Position numbers and translations under genes: made by a program
Notes under the pieces: model-generated
What the model was told of the DNA's origin: nothing
Seen by the model: only the letters and a program-made list of their open reading frames with translations
Database searches by the model: none
Origin: Sphingomonas glacialis
GTDB taxonomy: Bacteria > Pseudomonadota > Alphaproteobacteria > Sphingomonadales > Sphingomonadaceae
NCBI RefSeq assembly: GCF_014653575.1
Contig: NZ_BNAQ01000001.1
Location: 434,001-498,000, forward strand
Length of the DNA stretch: 64,000 bases
Direction: 5' to 3'
Shown here: positions 35,349 through 47,381 of the stretch, one piece after another
Position numbering within the stretch: position 1 is the first letter of the stretch
Layout: each line of letters begins with the position of its first letter

Positions 35349-37028
35349 ATGGCGATGACCACCTCCCCCACCCCCCGCACCGGCGGGCGCATCCTCGTCG
35401 ATCAACTCGTCGCGCAAGGGGTCGATCGAATCTTCACCGTCCCCGGCGAGAGCTTCCTCGCAGTGCTCGACGCGCTCCACGACACGCCGCAGATCGACCT
35501 GGTGGTGTGCCGGCAGGAGGGCGGCGTCGGCTTCATGGCGTGCGCCGACGGTGCGCTGACCGGGCGCCCCGGCGTCGCCTTCGTCACGCGCGGGCCCGGC
35601 GCGACCAACGCCTCGATCGGCGTGCATGTCGCGATGCAGGATTCGCAGCCGATGGTGCTGTTCATCGGCGATGTCGATCGCGGGACGAAGGACCGCGAGG
35701 CGTTCCAGGAAATCGACTTCCCCGCGATGTTCGGCCCCATCGCCAAATGGGCGGCGAAGATCGACGATGCGCGCCGCATCCCCGAATATGTCGCGCGCGC
35801 GTGGAACGTCGCGATGTCGGGGCGGCCCGGGCCGGTCGTGCTCGCGCTGCCCGAGGACATGCTGCTCGACGACGTCGCAGCGCTCGATCGCCCGCGCGTC
35901 GAGCGCGTCGTCCAGGCATGCGATCCTGTCCAGATGTGTGACCTCGCAGCCCTGCTCGGCGCGGCCGAGCGTCCGCTCGCGATCGTCGGCGGCGCGGGTT
36001 GGACGCCAGCCGCCGCGCGCGATTTCGCCGCCTGGGCCGAGCGATCGGGCGTCCCCGTCGCTGCGGCCTTCCGCCGCCAGGATGCGATCGCGAACGAATC
36101 GCCGGTCTGGGCGGGCAATCTCGGGTACGGCCCCAATCCAGCGCTCGTCGCGCGAATCCGCGAGGCCGACCTGTTGATCGTCGCCGGGCCCCGGCTCGGC
36201 GAGGCGACCACCGATGGCTATACGCTAATCACGCCCGACCATCCCGGCCAGCGGATCGTCCATATCCATCCCGATCCGAACGAACTCGGCCAGACCTACC
36301 GCGCCGATCTGGCGATTTGTGCCGACATGACGAGCTTCGCCGATACGCTGCTTGCGATCGACATGCCGATGCTCGACTCAGGCGCCGACGCGCACGCTGC
36401 GTATCTCGCCTGGTCCACCCCCGCCCCGCGCGCAGGCGTTGCACTCGACCTCGGCCCCTGCGTGGCAACGATGCGCGAGCACCTCCCCGCCGACAGCATC
36501 ATCTGCAACGGCGCTGGCAATTACAGCGGCTGGTGGCATCGCTACTGGCGCTACGCCGGGCCCGGCACGCAACTCGCGCCGACCGCAGGCGCGATGGGCT
36601 ACGGCGTCCCCGCCGCGACCGCCGCCGCGCTCCGCCATCCCGATCGCACCGTCGTCGCACTCGCCGGCGATGGCTGTTTCCTGATGAACGGTCAGGAACT
36701 CGCCACCGCGGTCGCGCATGGCGCCGACATGCTCGTGCTCGTAATCGACAATAGCGGCTACGGCACGATCCGCATGCACCAGGAGCGCGAATATCCCGGC
36801 CGCGTCACCGGTACGCGATTGCACAATCCCGATTTCGCCGCACTCGGCCGCGCCTATGGCTGCTGGGCAGAGACGGTCGAGACGACCGCGGCGTTTGCCC
36901 CGGCGCTCGCCCGCGCGATGGGCGAGACCGGCGTGCGCCTGCTCCATCTCAAGACCGACATCGAAGCGATCACCGCCGGAACGACGCTGACTGCGATGGC
37001 GGCAAACACCAAAAAGGCCGCTCCGTAA
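35349..37028 (+). CDS. thiamine-diphosphate-dependent enzyme, acetolactate-synthase-like
   Basis: 559 residues in three domains: pyrimidine-binding (VDRIFTVPGESFLAVLDAL, RQEGGVGFMA with catalytic Glu), central Rossmann-like (WAGNLGYGPNPALVARIREAD, RIVHIHPDPNELG), and pyrophosphate-binding (GDGCFLMNGQELATAV, IDNSGYGTIR). It resembles acetolactate-synthase large subunits but no regulatory subunit gene (ilvH) follows, so it is more likely a catabolic or other decarboxylase/carboligase of the family. Start ATG at 35349. The stop codon lies in the loop of a terminator. Confidence 0.9.
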   Translation: MAMTTSPTPRTGGRILVDQLVAQGVDRIFTVPGESFLAVLDALHDTPQIDLVVCRQEGGVGFMACADGALTGRPGVAFVTRGPGATNASIGVHVAMQDSQPMVLFIGDVDRGTKDREAFQEIDFPAMFGPIAKWAAKIDDARRIPEYVARAWNVAMSGRPGPVVLALPEDMLLDDVAALDRPRVERVVQACDPVQMCDLAALLGAAERPLAIVGGAGWTPAAARDFAAWAERSGVPVAAAFRRQDAIANESPVWAGNLGYGPNPALVARIREADLLIVAGPRLGEATTDGYTLITPDHPGQRIVHIHPDPNELGQTYRADLAICADMTSFADTLLAIDMPMLDSGADAHAAYLAWSTPAPRAGVALDLGPCVATMREHLPADSIICNGAGNYSGWWHRYWRYAGPGTQLAPTAGAMGYGVPAATAAALRHPDRTVVALAGDGCFLMNGQELATAVAHGADMLVLVIDNSGYGTIRMHQEREYPGRVTGTRLHNPDFAALGRAYGCWAETVETTAAFAPALARAMGETGVRLLHLKTDIEAITAGTTLTAMAANTKKAAP

Positions 37029-37044
37029 TCGGAGCGGCCTTTCG
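37011..37044. terminator. bidirectional terminator between TPP enzyme and csbD
   Basis: Stem AAAGGCCGCTCCG (37013-37025) and CGGAGCGGCCTTT (37030-37042), 13 bp, loop TAAT. On the minus strand the stem is followed by TTTTT, a proper tail for the CsbD transcript; on the plus strand the T-run is short. The plus-strand stop codon TAA (37026-37028) is in the loop. Confidence 0.85.
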
Positions 37045-37071
37045 GTACGCTTTACGCAAATGATCCGAAGA

Positions 37072-37242
37072 TCAGATATCGTCGCCGAGCGCGCCCTTGA
37101 CGGTGCCGGCAGCCTGCTGGGCCTTGCCCTTGGCTTCCTGCGCGGCGCCTTCGGCCTTCGTCTCGGGATTATCGCTGTGCTGCTTCACCTTGCCAATGGC
37201 TTCATTGACGTTGCCTTTGACCTTGTCGACGAATTCGCCCAT
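37072..37242 (-). CDS. CsbD family stress-response protein
   Basis: A 56-residue hydrophilic protein, MGEFVDKVKGNVNEAIGKVK then QHSDNPETKAEGAAQEAKGK, the CsbD pattern. These proteins are abundant in general stress and stationary phase, role undefined. The ATG at 37242 was chosen by homology. It ends against the shared terminator, convergent with the TPP enzyme. Confidence 0.9.
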   Translation of the reverse strand: MGEFVDKVKGNVNEAIGKVKQHSDNPETKAEGAAQEAKGKAQQAAGTVKGALGDDI

Positions 37243-37358
37243 GATACTATCCTTTCGGTGTTCGATGTCGCGGGTCGACATCGGCTAGTCCCGAGGTTTA
37301 AACGGACTAGTCCCGGGCTAGTTCCATAACTTATGTTTCATACTATGGCCGATTTCGC

Positions 37359-38366
37359 TCAAATGAGGCCGGCGAGCGGGCTCGACGGATCGGCATACAT
37401 CCGCCGCCCCATCCGCCCGGCACGATAAGCGAGCCGCCCCGCCTCGACCCCGGCCTTCATCGCCGCCGCCATCATCACCGGATCCTTCGCCTCGGCGATG
37501 GCGGTGTTCATCAGCACGCCGTCGCAGCCGAGCTCCATCGCCTGCGCCGCCTCGGACGCGGTGCCGACCCCGGCATCGACGAGCACCGGCACCTTCGCGC
37601 CCTCGACGATCAGCCGGATCGTGACGCGGTTCTGGATCCCCAGCCCCGATCCGATCGGCGCACCAAGTGGCATGATCGCCACCGCGCCGACATCCTCGAG
37701 CCGCTTCGCCGCGATCGGATCGTCGACGCAGTACACCATCGGCAGGAAGCCTTCCTTGGCGAGGATCTCGGTCGCGCGCAGCGTCTCGACCATGTCGGGA
37801 TAGAGCGTGCGCGCTTCCCCCAGCACTTCGAGCTTCACCAAGTCCCAACCGCCCGCCTCACGCGCAAGCCGCAGCGTGCGGATCGCCGATTCGGCATCGA
37901 AGCAGCCCGCGGTATTGGGCAGATAGGTGACTTTCTTGGGGTCGATGAAATCGGTCAGCATCGGCGCGTTGCGGTCCGAGACGTTGACGCGGCGCACCGC
38001 GACGGTGACGATCTCGGCGCCCGACGCTTCGAGCGCGGCGGCGTTCTGCGCGAAATCCTTGTACTTGCCCGTGCCGACGATGAGACGCGAGCGGAAGGTA
38101 CGCCCCGCGACGCTCCAGGTGTCGGCATCGACTGCGGCGGCATGATCCCCCCCGCCGACGAAATGCACGATCTCGAGCTCGTCGCCATCCTCGACCAGCA
38201 CGTCGCCGAGCGTCGAGCGCGGCACGACCTCGAGATTGCGTTCGATCGCGACCTTCTCGGGCAGCAGCCCCAGATCCTGCGCCAGCTCGGCGAGGCTCAG
38301 CCCGCTGCGCACGCGGCGATGCTCGCCATTGACCTGGATGCTGACGGTTCCATCGGTATGCGGCAC
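37359..38366 (-). CDS. thiSG: ThiS-ThiG fusion, sulfur carrier and thiazole synthase
   Basis: 335 residues from a GTG (38366) that sits directly after a repeat. Residues 8-73 are a ThiS (ubiquitin-like) domain ending in HFVGGG (71-73), then a short linker [10 protein letters not shown], and then ThiG from about 85, with [11 protein letters not shown], the Schiff-base Lys178 in VKLEVLGE, and [14 protein letters not shown] phosphate loop ([11 protein letters not shown]). ThiG makes the thiazole of thiamine from deoxyxylulose phosphate, dehydroglycine and the sulfur on ThiS. The glycines of the carrier are internal, unlike a free ThiS tail. thiO, thiE and thiF are not nearby. Confidence 0.92.
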   Translation of the reverse strand: MPHTDGTVSIQVNGEHRRVRSGLSLAELAQDLGLLPEKVAIERNLEVVPRSTLGDVLVEDGDELEIVHFVGGGDHAAAVDADTWSVAGRTFRSRLIVGTGKYKDFAQNAAALEASGAEIVTVAVRRVNVSDRNAPMLTDFIDPKKVTYLPNTAGCFDAESAIRTLRLAREAGGWDLVKLEVLGEARTLYPDMVETLRATEILAKEGFLPMVYCVDDPIAAKRLEDVGAVAIMPLGAPIGSGLGIQNRVTIRLIVEGAKVPVLVDAGVGTASEAAQAMELGCDGVLMNTAIAEAKDPVMMAAAMKAGVEAGRLAYRAGRMGRRMYADPSSPLAGLI

Positions 38367-38375
38367 GTTCGTTCC

Positions 38376-38453
38376 CCGTTCGGGCTGAGCTTGGCGAAAC
38401 CCTGTCCGTCCCGGCCGGGACGAACAGCCCTTCGACAAGCTTGGGGCGAACGG
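38376..38453. repeat. inverted repeat upstream of thiSG
   Basis: Imperfect inverted arms of about 30 nt at 38376-38405 (CCGTTCGGGCTGAGCTTGGC start) and 38423-38453 (AGCTTGGGGCGAACGG end), enclosing a perfect 14-bp palindrome GTCCCGGCCGGGAC (38408-38421). It lies 10 bp upstream of the thiSG GTG, so it is transcribed into its leader. Confidence 0.85.
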
Positions 38454-38522
38454 GCTATGGGTCTGCTCAACTAGGCCGAGGCCTGGCAGCATTCAACCGC
38501 CCGCAACCGGAAGTCCCGCGCG

Positions 38523-38957
38523 ATGCCCGAAACGATCTTCGTCCTCAACGGTCCCAACCTCAATCTGCTCGGCACGCGCGAGCCCGAGATCTACGGCCAC
38601 GAAACGCTCGACGACATCGCCGGCCAGCTCGAGGACCGCTCGCGCGAGCTCGGCCTGTCGATCGACCTGCGCCAATCGAATCACGAGGGGCATCTGATCG
38701 ACTGGCTGCACGAGGCACAAGCGCTCCCCGCCAAGGCAGTGTTGCTCAACGCGGGCGCCTATACGCACACCTCGATCGCGCTTTACGATGCGATCAAGGC
38801 GATCCGCACGCCGGTGATCGAGGTCCATCTCTCGAACCCGCACGCACGCGAAGCCTTTCGCCATGTCAGCCGTATCTCCCCCGTTGCACACGGGACGATC
38901 TGCGGTTTCGGCGCATTTTCCTACATGCTGGCGCTTGAAGCCGCCGCGCGTCTCTGA
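38523..38957 (+). CDS. aroQ: 3-dehydroquinate dehydratase, type II
   Basis: Third step of the shikimate pathway. 144 residues: [20 protein letters not shown] with the catalytic Tyr, [44 protein letters not shown]. These are the diagnostic type II motifs. Starts the aroQ-accB-accC cluster seen in many proteobacteria. Confidence 0.97.
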   Translation: MPETIFVLNGPNLNLLGTREPEIYGHETLDDIAGQLEDRSRELGLSIDLRQSNHEGHLIDWLHEAQALPAKAVLLNAGAYTHTSIALYDAIKAIRTPVIEVHLSNPHAREAFRHVSRISPVAHGTICGFGAFSYMLALEAAARL

Positions 38958-38991
38958 CAGGACGCGCCGTAACAAGGGAGATAAGGGTCGT

Positions 38992-39471
38992 ATGGCCGAA
39001 GATACGAACACGGATGCAATGCGGATCGACGTCGATCTGGTGCGTCAGCTCGCCCAGCTGCTCGATGACACGCAGCTGACCGAGATCGAAGTCGAAGATG
39101 GCGGGCGCAAGATCCGCATCGCGCGCAAGGCGGCAGCTGTCGCGAGCGCGGTGCAATACGCCCCCGCCCCCGTTGCCAGCGCGCCCGCGCCCGCAGCGAT
39201 GGCACCCGCCGAAATCGTCGCTGCGCCGGCCGCCGCGCTCAACGCGGTCAAATCGCCGATGGTCGGCACCGCCTACCTCTCGCCCAACCCCGAGGCGAAG
39301 ACCTTCGTCAGCGTCGGCGACAGCGTTGCCGCTGGCGACACGCTACTGATCGTCGAGGCGATGAAGGTGATGAACCCGATCCTCGCGCCGAGCGCGGGCC
39401 GTGTCACCGCGGTGCTGGTGACGAGCGGCCAGCCGGTCGAATTCGACCAGCCGCTCGTGGTGGTCGAGTAA
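38992..39471 (+). CDS. accB: biotin carboxyl carrier protein of acetyl-CoA carboxylase
   Basis: 159 residues. The N-terminal helical region [17 protein letters not shown] is followed by an Ala/Pro-rich linker (residues 55-82) and a biotinyl domain with the EAMKVMN motif, Lys125 being biotinylated. An AAGGGAG site precedes the ATG. 4 bp separate it from accC. Confidence 0.97.
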   Translation: MAEDTNTDAMRIDVDLVRQLAQLLDDTQLTEIEVEDGGRKIRIARKAAAVASAVQYAPAPVASAPAPAAMAPAEIVAAPAAALNAVKSPMVGTAYLSPNPEAKTFVSVGDSVAAGDTLLIVEAMKVMNPILAPSAGRVTAVLVTSGQPVEFDQPLVVVE

Positions 39472-39475
39472 GCAC

Positions 39476-40828
39476 GTGGCCGAGATCAAGAAGCTCCTCA
39501 TCGCGAACCGCGGCGAGATCGCGCTGCGGATCCACCGCGCCTGCCACGAAATGGGCATCCAGACCGTCGCGGTGCATTCGACCGCCGACGCCGATGCGAT
39601 GCACGTGCGACTCGCCGACCAGGCGATCTGCATCGGGCCGCCGAGCGCGACCGAGAGCTATCTCAACATCCCCAATATCATCTCGGCCGCCGAAATCTCG
39701 GGCGCCGACGCCATCCACCCGGGCTACGGCTTCCTCTCGGAGAACGCCAAGTTCGCCGAGATCATCGAAGCCCACGGCATCATCTTCGTGGGCCCCAAGC
39801 CCGAGCATATCCGCACGATGGGCGACAAGATCGAGGCCAAGCGCACCGCCGGCGCGCTCGGCCTGCCGCTCGTTCCGGGCTCTGCGGGTCCGATCAGCGA
39901 TCTCGCCGAAGCCAAGGAAATTGCGGCGCAGGCCGGCTATCCGGTGATCATCAAGGCGGCGTCGGGCGGCGGTGGTCGCGGGATGAAGGTCTGCACCTCC
40001 GAGGATCAGCTCGAGACGCTGATGCAGCAGGCCGGCAGCGAGGCGAAGGCCGCGTTCGGCGATGCGACGGTCTATCTCGAAAAGTATCTCGGCAACCCGC
40101 GCCACATCGAATTCCAGGTGTTCGGCGACGGCGAAGGCAATGCGATCCACTTGGGCGAGCGCGATTGCTCGCTCCAGCGCCGCCACCAGAAGGTGCTCGA
40201 AGAGGCCCCCTCCCCCGTGCTCGGCGAGGAAGACCGCGCGCGGATGGGCGGCGTCTGTGCGAAGGCAATGGCCGACATGGGCTATCGCGGCGCCGGGACG
40301 ATCGAATTCCTGTGGGAAAATGGCGAGTTCTATTTCATCGAAATGAACACGCGCCTCCAGGTCGAACATCCCGTCACCGAGGCGATCACCGGGCTCGACC
40401 TGGTGCGCGAACAGATCCGCATCGCCGAGGGCCACGGCCTGACGCTCCGCCAGGAAGACGTCCAGTTCCGCGGCCATGCGATCGAATGCCGCATCAACGC
40501 CGAAGACCCGCGCACCTTCGCGCCGTCGCCGGGGCTGGTGAAGGCGTATCACGCACCGGGCGGGATGAACGTCCGCGTCGATAGCGGGCTCTATGCCGGC
40601 TACCGCGTGCCGCCGTACTATGATTCGATGATCGCCAAGCTGATCGTCTATGGCACCACCCGCGCCGGCGCGATCCGCCGGCTGCGCCGTGCGCTCGAGG
40701 AGTTCGTCATCGACGGCCCGACGACGACGATCCCGCTCCACCAGGCCTTGATCGAGGACCCCGACTTCCAGAAGGGCGACTATACGATCAAGTGGCTCGA
40801 GGAATGGCTCGCGCGCCAGGACGCCTGA
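39476..40828 (+). CDS. accC: biotin carboxylase subunit of acetyl-CoA carboxylase
   Basis: 450 residues, GTG start. ATP-grasp biotin carboxylase: [61 protein letters not shown] and [13 protein letters not shown] are the canonical motifs. First step of fatty-acid synthesis with AccB; the carboxyltransferase genes are not in the window. Confidence 0.97.
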   Translation: MAEIKKLLIANRGEIALRIHRACHEMGIQTVAVHSTADADAMHVRLADQAICIGPPSATESYLNIPNIISAAEISGADAIHPGYGFLSENAKFAEIIEAHGIIFVGPKPEHIRTMGDKIEAKRTAGALGLPLVPGSAGPISDLAEAKEIAAQAGYPVIIKAASGGGGRGMKVCTSEDQLETLMQQAGSEAKAAFGDATVYLEKYLGNPRHIEFQVFGDGEGNAIHLGERDCSLQRRHQKVLEEAPSPVLGEEDRARMGGVCAKAMADMGYRGAGTIEFLWENGEFYFIEMNTRLQVEHPVTEAITGLDLVREQIRIAEGHGLTLRQEDVQFRGHAIECRINAEDPRTFAPSPGLVKAYHAPGGMNVRVDSGLYAGYRVPPYYDSMIAKLIVYGTTRAGAIRRLRRALEEFVIDGPTTTIPLHQALIEDPDFQKGDYTIKWLEEWLARQDA

Positions 40829-40833
40829 TCCCC

Positions 40834-40914
40834 TTTCCCCTTGTTATTCCTTGCGAACCCGTAATGATGGGGTGATCGGCGCCACATCACGGCGTCAGGG
40901 GTGACAAGGGGAAA
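40834..40914. repeat. widely spaced 11-bp inverted repeat before the hydrolase gene
   Basis: TTTCCCCTTGT (40834-40844) and its exact complement ACAAGGGGAAA (40904-40914) flank about 59 bp between accC and the next gene. The right arm includes the purine-rich ribosome site of the GTG at 40918, so pairing could hide it; equally it may be chance. Confidence 0.4.
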
Positions 40915-40917
40915 TCG

Positions 40918-41877
40918 GTGCGCACACGAATTCTCACTGCAATCGCGGCAGCGATCTTTGCGTCGCTGTTCATCGCCTTTCTCTCCTTTCGCAGCCCCGA
41001 CACCGATCCGCGCGCGATGCGCGCCAAATACGGCGCGCCGCCGTCGCAGTTCGTCGATCTCGGCGGGGGCCTGCGCGTCCATCTGCGCGACACCGGCCCG
41101 CGCGATGCGCCGGTGCTCCTATTGGTCCACGGCTCGAACGCCTCGCTCCACACCTGGGAACCGTGGGCGCAGCGACTCCAGACGCGCTATCGCCTCATCC
41201 GCATGGATTTGCCCGGCCACGGCCTGACCGGCGCGAGTCCGACGCACGACTATCGCCCCGCCGCCTATGTCGATGTCGTCGAGCAGATCCGCAGGCGGCT
41301 GGCGGTCGATCGGATGGTGGTCGTCGGCAATTCAATGGGCGGCGGGGTCGCGTGGCATTACGCGCTGGCGCATCCCGAGCATGTCCGCGCGCTCGTCCTG
41401 GTCGATTCGGTCGGCCAGCCCGAACCGGGCGGATCGCACGACGCCCCGCTCGCCTTCCGCATCGCGCGGATCCCCATCCTGCGCAATATCGCCGCAGTCA
41501 TCACCCCACGCAGCCTGATCGCCGACAGCCTGCCCCAGGTATTCGGCGATCCGCGCCGCGTCGATGCGGCGATGATCGATCGCTATTGGGAGTTGCTGCG
41601 CTATCCCGGCAACCGCGTCGCGACGATCGACCGCTTCGCGCTGCCGCCCGATAGCGCGACACCGGCGCAGCTTGAAGCGCTGAAAATGCCAGTGCTCATC
41701 CTGTGGGGCGCGCTCGATCATCTGATCCCGCTCTCGTCGGGCGAATGGCTGCATAGCCATATCCCGACGAGCAGGCTGATCATCTATCCCCGGGTCGGTC
41801 ACGTGCCGATGGAGGAACATCCCGATCAAAGCGCCGCCGACGTCGACCGCTTCGTCGCGGGGCTGCCGGCGCGATAG
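40918..41877 (+). CDS. alpha/beta hydrolase with N-terminal membrane anchor
   Basis: 319 residues from a GTG. A hydrophobic N-terminal segment (residues 5-23) is followed by a classical alpha/beta-hydrolase fold: LLVHGSNASLHTWEPW (oxyanion loop), MDLPGHGLTG, the GNSMGGG nucleophile elbow, then WGALDHLIPLS and a late GHVPMEEHP with the catalytic His. Likely an esterase, haloalkane-dehalogenase-like or epoxide-hydrolase-like enzyme; substrate unknown. Not part of the accC operon with certainty (89-bp gap). Confidence 0.9.
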   Translation: MRTRILTAIAAAIFASLFIAFLSFRSPDTDPRAMRAKYGAPPSQFVDLGGGLRVHLRDTGPRDAPVLLLVHGSNASLHTWEPWAQRLQTRYRLIRMDLPGHGLTGASPTHDYRPAAYVDVVEQIRRRLAVDRMVVVGNSMGGGVAWHYALAHPEHVRALVLVDSVGQPEPGGSHDAPLAFRIARIPILRNIAAVITPRSLIADSLPQVFGDPRRVDAAMIDRYWELLRYPGNRVATIDRFALPPDSATPAQLEALKMPVLILWGALDHLIPLSSGEWLHSHIPTSRLIIYPRVGHVPMEEHPDQSAADVDRFVAGLPAR

Positions 41878-41910
41878 ACCATTCCCGACGCCACCGCCGC
41901 CGCTGCCGCC

Positions 41911-42196
41911 GTCACCCCGGCCTTGTGCCGGGGTCCACCGTCCGCAGGAGCTGCACGCGCAGAACGCGCGGCACGGTGGACCCCGGGACGAGCCCGGGGT
42001 CACGGATGGGATTGGTGGATCGGCGACGGTGTCGCCTCTTCATCTCTGCGCCACTTCTTCTCCGCGTCCTCTGCGCCTCTGCGCGAACCACCTTCTTTTT
42101 TTGCGCGCAGAGGCGCGGAGGACGCAGAGGGGTTGCGCATCGCGTCTTCGCGCCTTCGCGTGAACCAGACTTCTTCTTCACGCGAAGACGCGAAGC
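41911..42196. repeat. composite dispersed repeat, copy 2
   Basis: Same modular order as at 32167: inverted GTCACCCCGG arms (41911-42002), then the GCGTCCTCTGCGCCTCTGCG inverted pair with a TTTTTTTG centre (42061-42130), then CTTCGCGCCTTCGCGT and CGCGAAGACGCGAA arms (42142-42195). Near-identical cores to copy 1 over the second and third units. Confidence 0.9.
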
Positions 42197-42223
42197 CGGT
42201 GGGATGAAACGACGGCCCCCGCC

Positions 42224-42317
42224 GTCACCCCGGCCCCGTGCCGGGGTCCACAGAGACGCGCGTTCGGCGCGTGCGGCTCTCGCGGGACGGTAGGCCCCGG
42301 CACAAGGGCGGGGTGAC
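42224..42317. repeat. inverted GTCACCCCGG repeat, extra copy
   Basis: Begins GTCACCCCGGCCCCGTGCCG at 42224 and ends with GGCGGGGTGAC at 42317. Same family as the first unit of both composite repeats, with a different central sequence. Confidence 0.85.
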
Positions 42318-42414
42318 GAAGGAGGCGAGCCGTCTCGCACCACCCGCCCCCCGCTAACCGCTTGGCCTCCTCGCCTCGCCTCCCTAAGCTCCCCCCGACC
42401 GCCCCGGAGCCGCC

Positions 42415-43641
42415 ATGACGCTGATCGACCAACTGCGCACGCTCAGCCCATCGCAACGCAGTGCGATCTGGGCGAGCTATCTCGGCTGGACGCTGGACGC
42501 GTTCGACTTCTTCCTGCTCGTCTTCATGCTTTCGGCGATCGCCACCGAATACGGCACCGACGTCAAGCACGTCACCGAAGCGACCTTCCTCACGCTCGCC
42601 GCGCGGCCGTTCGGCGCGTTCTTCTTCGGCTGGCTCGCCGACCGCGTCGGGCGGCGGCCGATCATGATGATCGTCATCCTGCTCTTCTCTTTCTTCTCGC
42701 TCGCCTCGGCCTTCGTCACCTCGCTGACGATGCTGTTCGTCGTCCGCGCGGCGTTCGGCTTCGCGATGGGCGGCGAATGGGGGATCGGCGCGAGCCTCGT
42801 GATGGAATCGATCCCACCCAAGCTGCGCGGGCCGGTGTCGGGGCTGCTCCAGTCGGGCTACCCCTCGGGCTATTTCCTCGCGAGCCTCATCTATTTCCTG
42901 CTGTTCGACCAGATCGGCTGGCGCGGCATGTTCGTCGTCGGGATCGCGCCGGCGATCCTCGTCTTCATCATCCGCTCGCACGTCGACGAAAGCCCCGCGT
43001 TCGAGGCGCGCAAGGACGAGGCGAAACCCAACCCGTTCGTCGAGCTCGCTCGCCACTGGAAGATCGCGCTCTACCTTGTCGTGCTGATGACCGCGTTCAA
43101 CTTCTTCAGCCACGGTACGCAGGATCTCTACCCGACCTTCCTGCGCGAACAGCACAAGTTCGACACGCACACGATCGGCACGCTCACCGCGATCATGAAT
43201 ATCGGCGCGATCGTCGGCGGGCTGAGTTTCGGCATCTGGTCCGAGACGATCGGCCGCAAGCGCGCGATCATCATCGCCAGCCTGCTCATCCTGCCGGTGA
43301 TCCCGCTCTGGGCGTTCGCGCAGACGCCGTTGCTGCTCGGGTTCGGCGCATTTCTCGTCCAGGTCGCGGTGCAGGGCGCGTGGGGAATCGTGCCGGTGCA
43401 TCTCAACGAACTGTCGCCGGCGCTGGTGCGCGGGATGTTTCCGGGCTTCGCCTATCAACTCGGCAATTTGATCGCCTCGCGCAACGGGCCGCTCCAGGCC
43501 GGGATCGCCGAGGCGCATGGCGGCAATTACGGCTATGCGATGGCGCTCGTCGCCGGGGTGACCGCGCTCGTGCTGGTACTCTGGACCTGGCTAGGCCCCG
43601 AACGCCGCGACGTGGATTTTGTCGAGGAGGCGAAGGCTTAA
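42415..43641 (+). CDS. MFS transporter, SHS (lactate/sialate-type) family
   Basis: 408 residues, twelve membrane segments. The SYLGWTLDAFDFFLLVFML start and WLADRVGRRPIM loop, plus GGEWGIGASLVMESIP, are typical of the AAHS/SHS carboxylate symporters. SHS members carry lactate, pyruvate or sialate; the substrate here cannot be read from context. The inner-membrane protein is bordered on both sides by repeats. Confidence 0.88.
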   Translation: MTLIDQLRTLSPSQRSAIWASYLGWTLDAFDFFLLVFMLSAIATEYGTDVKHVTEATFLTLAARPFGAFFFGWLADRVGRRPIMMIVILLFSFFSLASAFVTSLTMLFVVRAAFGFAMGGEWGIGASLVMESIPPKLRGPVSGLLQSGYPSGYFLASLIYFLLFDQIGWRGMFVVGIAPAILVFIIRSHVDESPAFEARKDEAKPNPFVELARHWKIALYLVVLMTAFNFFSHGTQDLYPTFLREQHKFDTHTIGTLTAIMNIGAIVGGLSFGIWSETIGRKRAIIIASLLILPVIPLWAFAQTPLLLGFGAFLVQVAVQGAWGIVPVHLNELSPALVRGMFPGFAYQLGNLIASRNGPLQAGIAEAHGGNYGYAMALVAGVTALVLVLWTWLGPERRDVDFVEEAKA

Positions 43642-44045
43642 CTCCTCCCCGGCACGGGGAGGGGGACCCTGAGCATTCAGCGAAGGGTGGAGGGGGCGCG
43701 CCGCGAGCGTAACGGTCGCGGAGGTCCCCCTCCACCATCCGCCCGAAGGGGGCGGACGGTCCCCCTCCCCGTGCCGGGGAGGATGTAAAAGCGCTGTCCT
43801 ACAGGCCGTGTTTCTGGTATGTTCAGGTCTGCTCTTTCAAATCGTAGAAAGCCTAGGAACAGCGAACCGCAACGCCGGCCCGCACGCGCGACCACGAACC
43901 CCGCAGATCATGCCAAAATCGGAAACGATCGCCGCGCACAACACCCCGTCCAGGGGTCAATCGAGTCAACCAAACTCGCTTCGTCGCAGATCGACCCGCG
44001 CGATAAGGGTGACGGACGCGCAACCGCCCGCTAAAGGCACACTCC
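43642..44045. other. 404-bp gap: repeat, then long purL leader
   Basis: A 26-nt perfect inverted repeat fills 43643-43783. The remaining 260 bp precede purL and show no gene I would accept and no recognisable purine riboswitch. The purL promoter should lie here. Confidence 0.6.
43643..43783. repeat. long inverted repeat with perfect 26-nt arms
   Basis: Arms 43643-43668 and 43758-43783 are perfectly complementary (26 of 26; begin TCCTCCCCGGCACGGGGAGG). The intervening 89 bp hold further weaker inverted GGTGGAGGGGG and CCCCCTCCACC segments, giving a nested structure. It starts two bases after the MFS stop and could also act as its transcript end. Confidence 0.9.
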
Positions 44046-46286
<2,241 letters not shown>

Positions 46287-46299
46287 ACCGGCGGGCGGA

Positions 46300-46330
46300 G
46301 GGTTCGCGGCATTCGGGCCGCCGCGAACCC
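46300..46330 (+). terminator. hairpin after purL
   Basis: GGGTTCGCGGC (46300-46310) and GCCGCGAACCC (46320-46330), a perfect 11-bp stem, loop 9 nt, 13 bp after the purL stop. No T-run follows, so intrinsic termination is uncertain. Confidence 0.6.
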
Positions 46331-46394
46331 GTTGGAAACAAGCGCCCGCGGCTTCGTTGTGCGCTCGCTTTCCTAATCGTTAAGGACGTCCGCA

Positions 46395-47377
<983 letters not shown>

Positions 47378-47381
<4 letters not shown>

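Larger units (their letters stand above)
41878..42414. other. 537-bp repeat-filled intergenic region
   Basis: No gene. It holds the second composite repeat (41911-42196) and a further inverted element (42224-42317). The remaining 100 bp before the MFS gene should contain its promoter. Confidence 0.7.

Noticed and set aside
37243..38522. Possible TPP riboswitch upstream of thiSG
   Set aside because: No CTGAGA or ACCTGA-type conserved segment is visible in the leader; the space is taken by an inverted repeat.
32310..42196. Composite repeats read as a CRISPR array
   Set aside because: The units are inverted, differ in spacing and are only found in one or two copies per site; no direct repeats with regular spacers and no cas genes.
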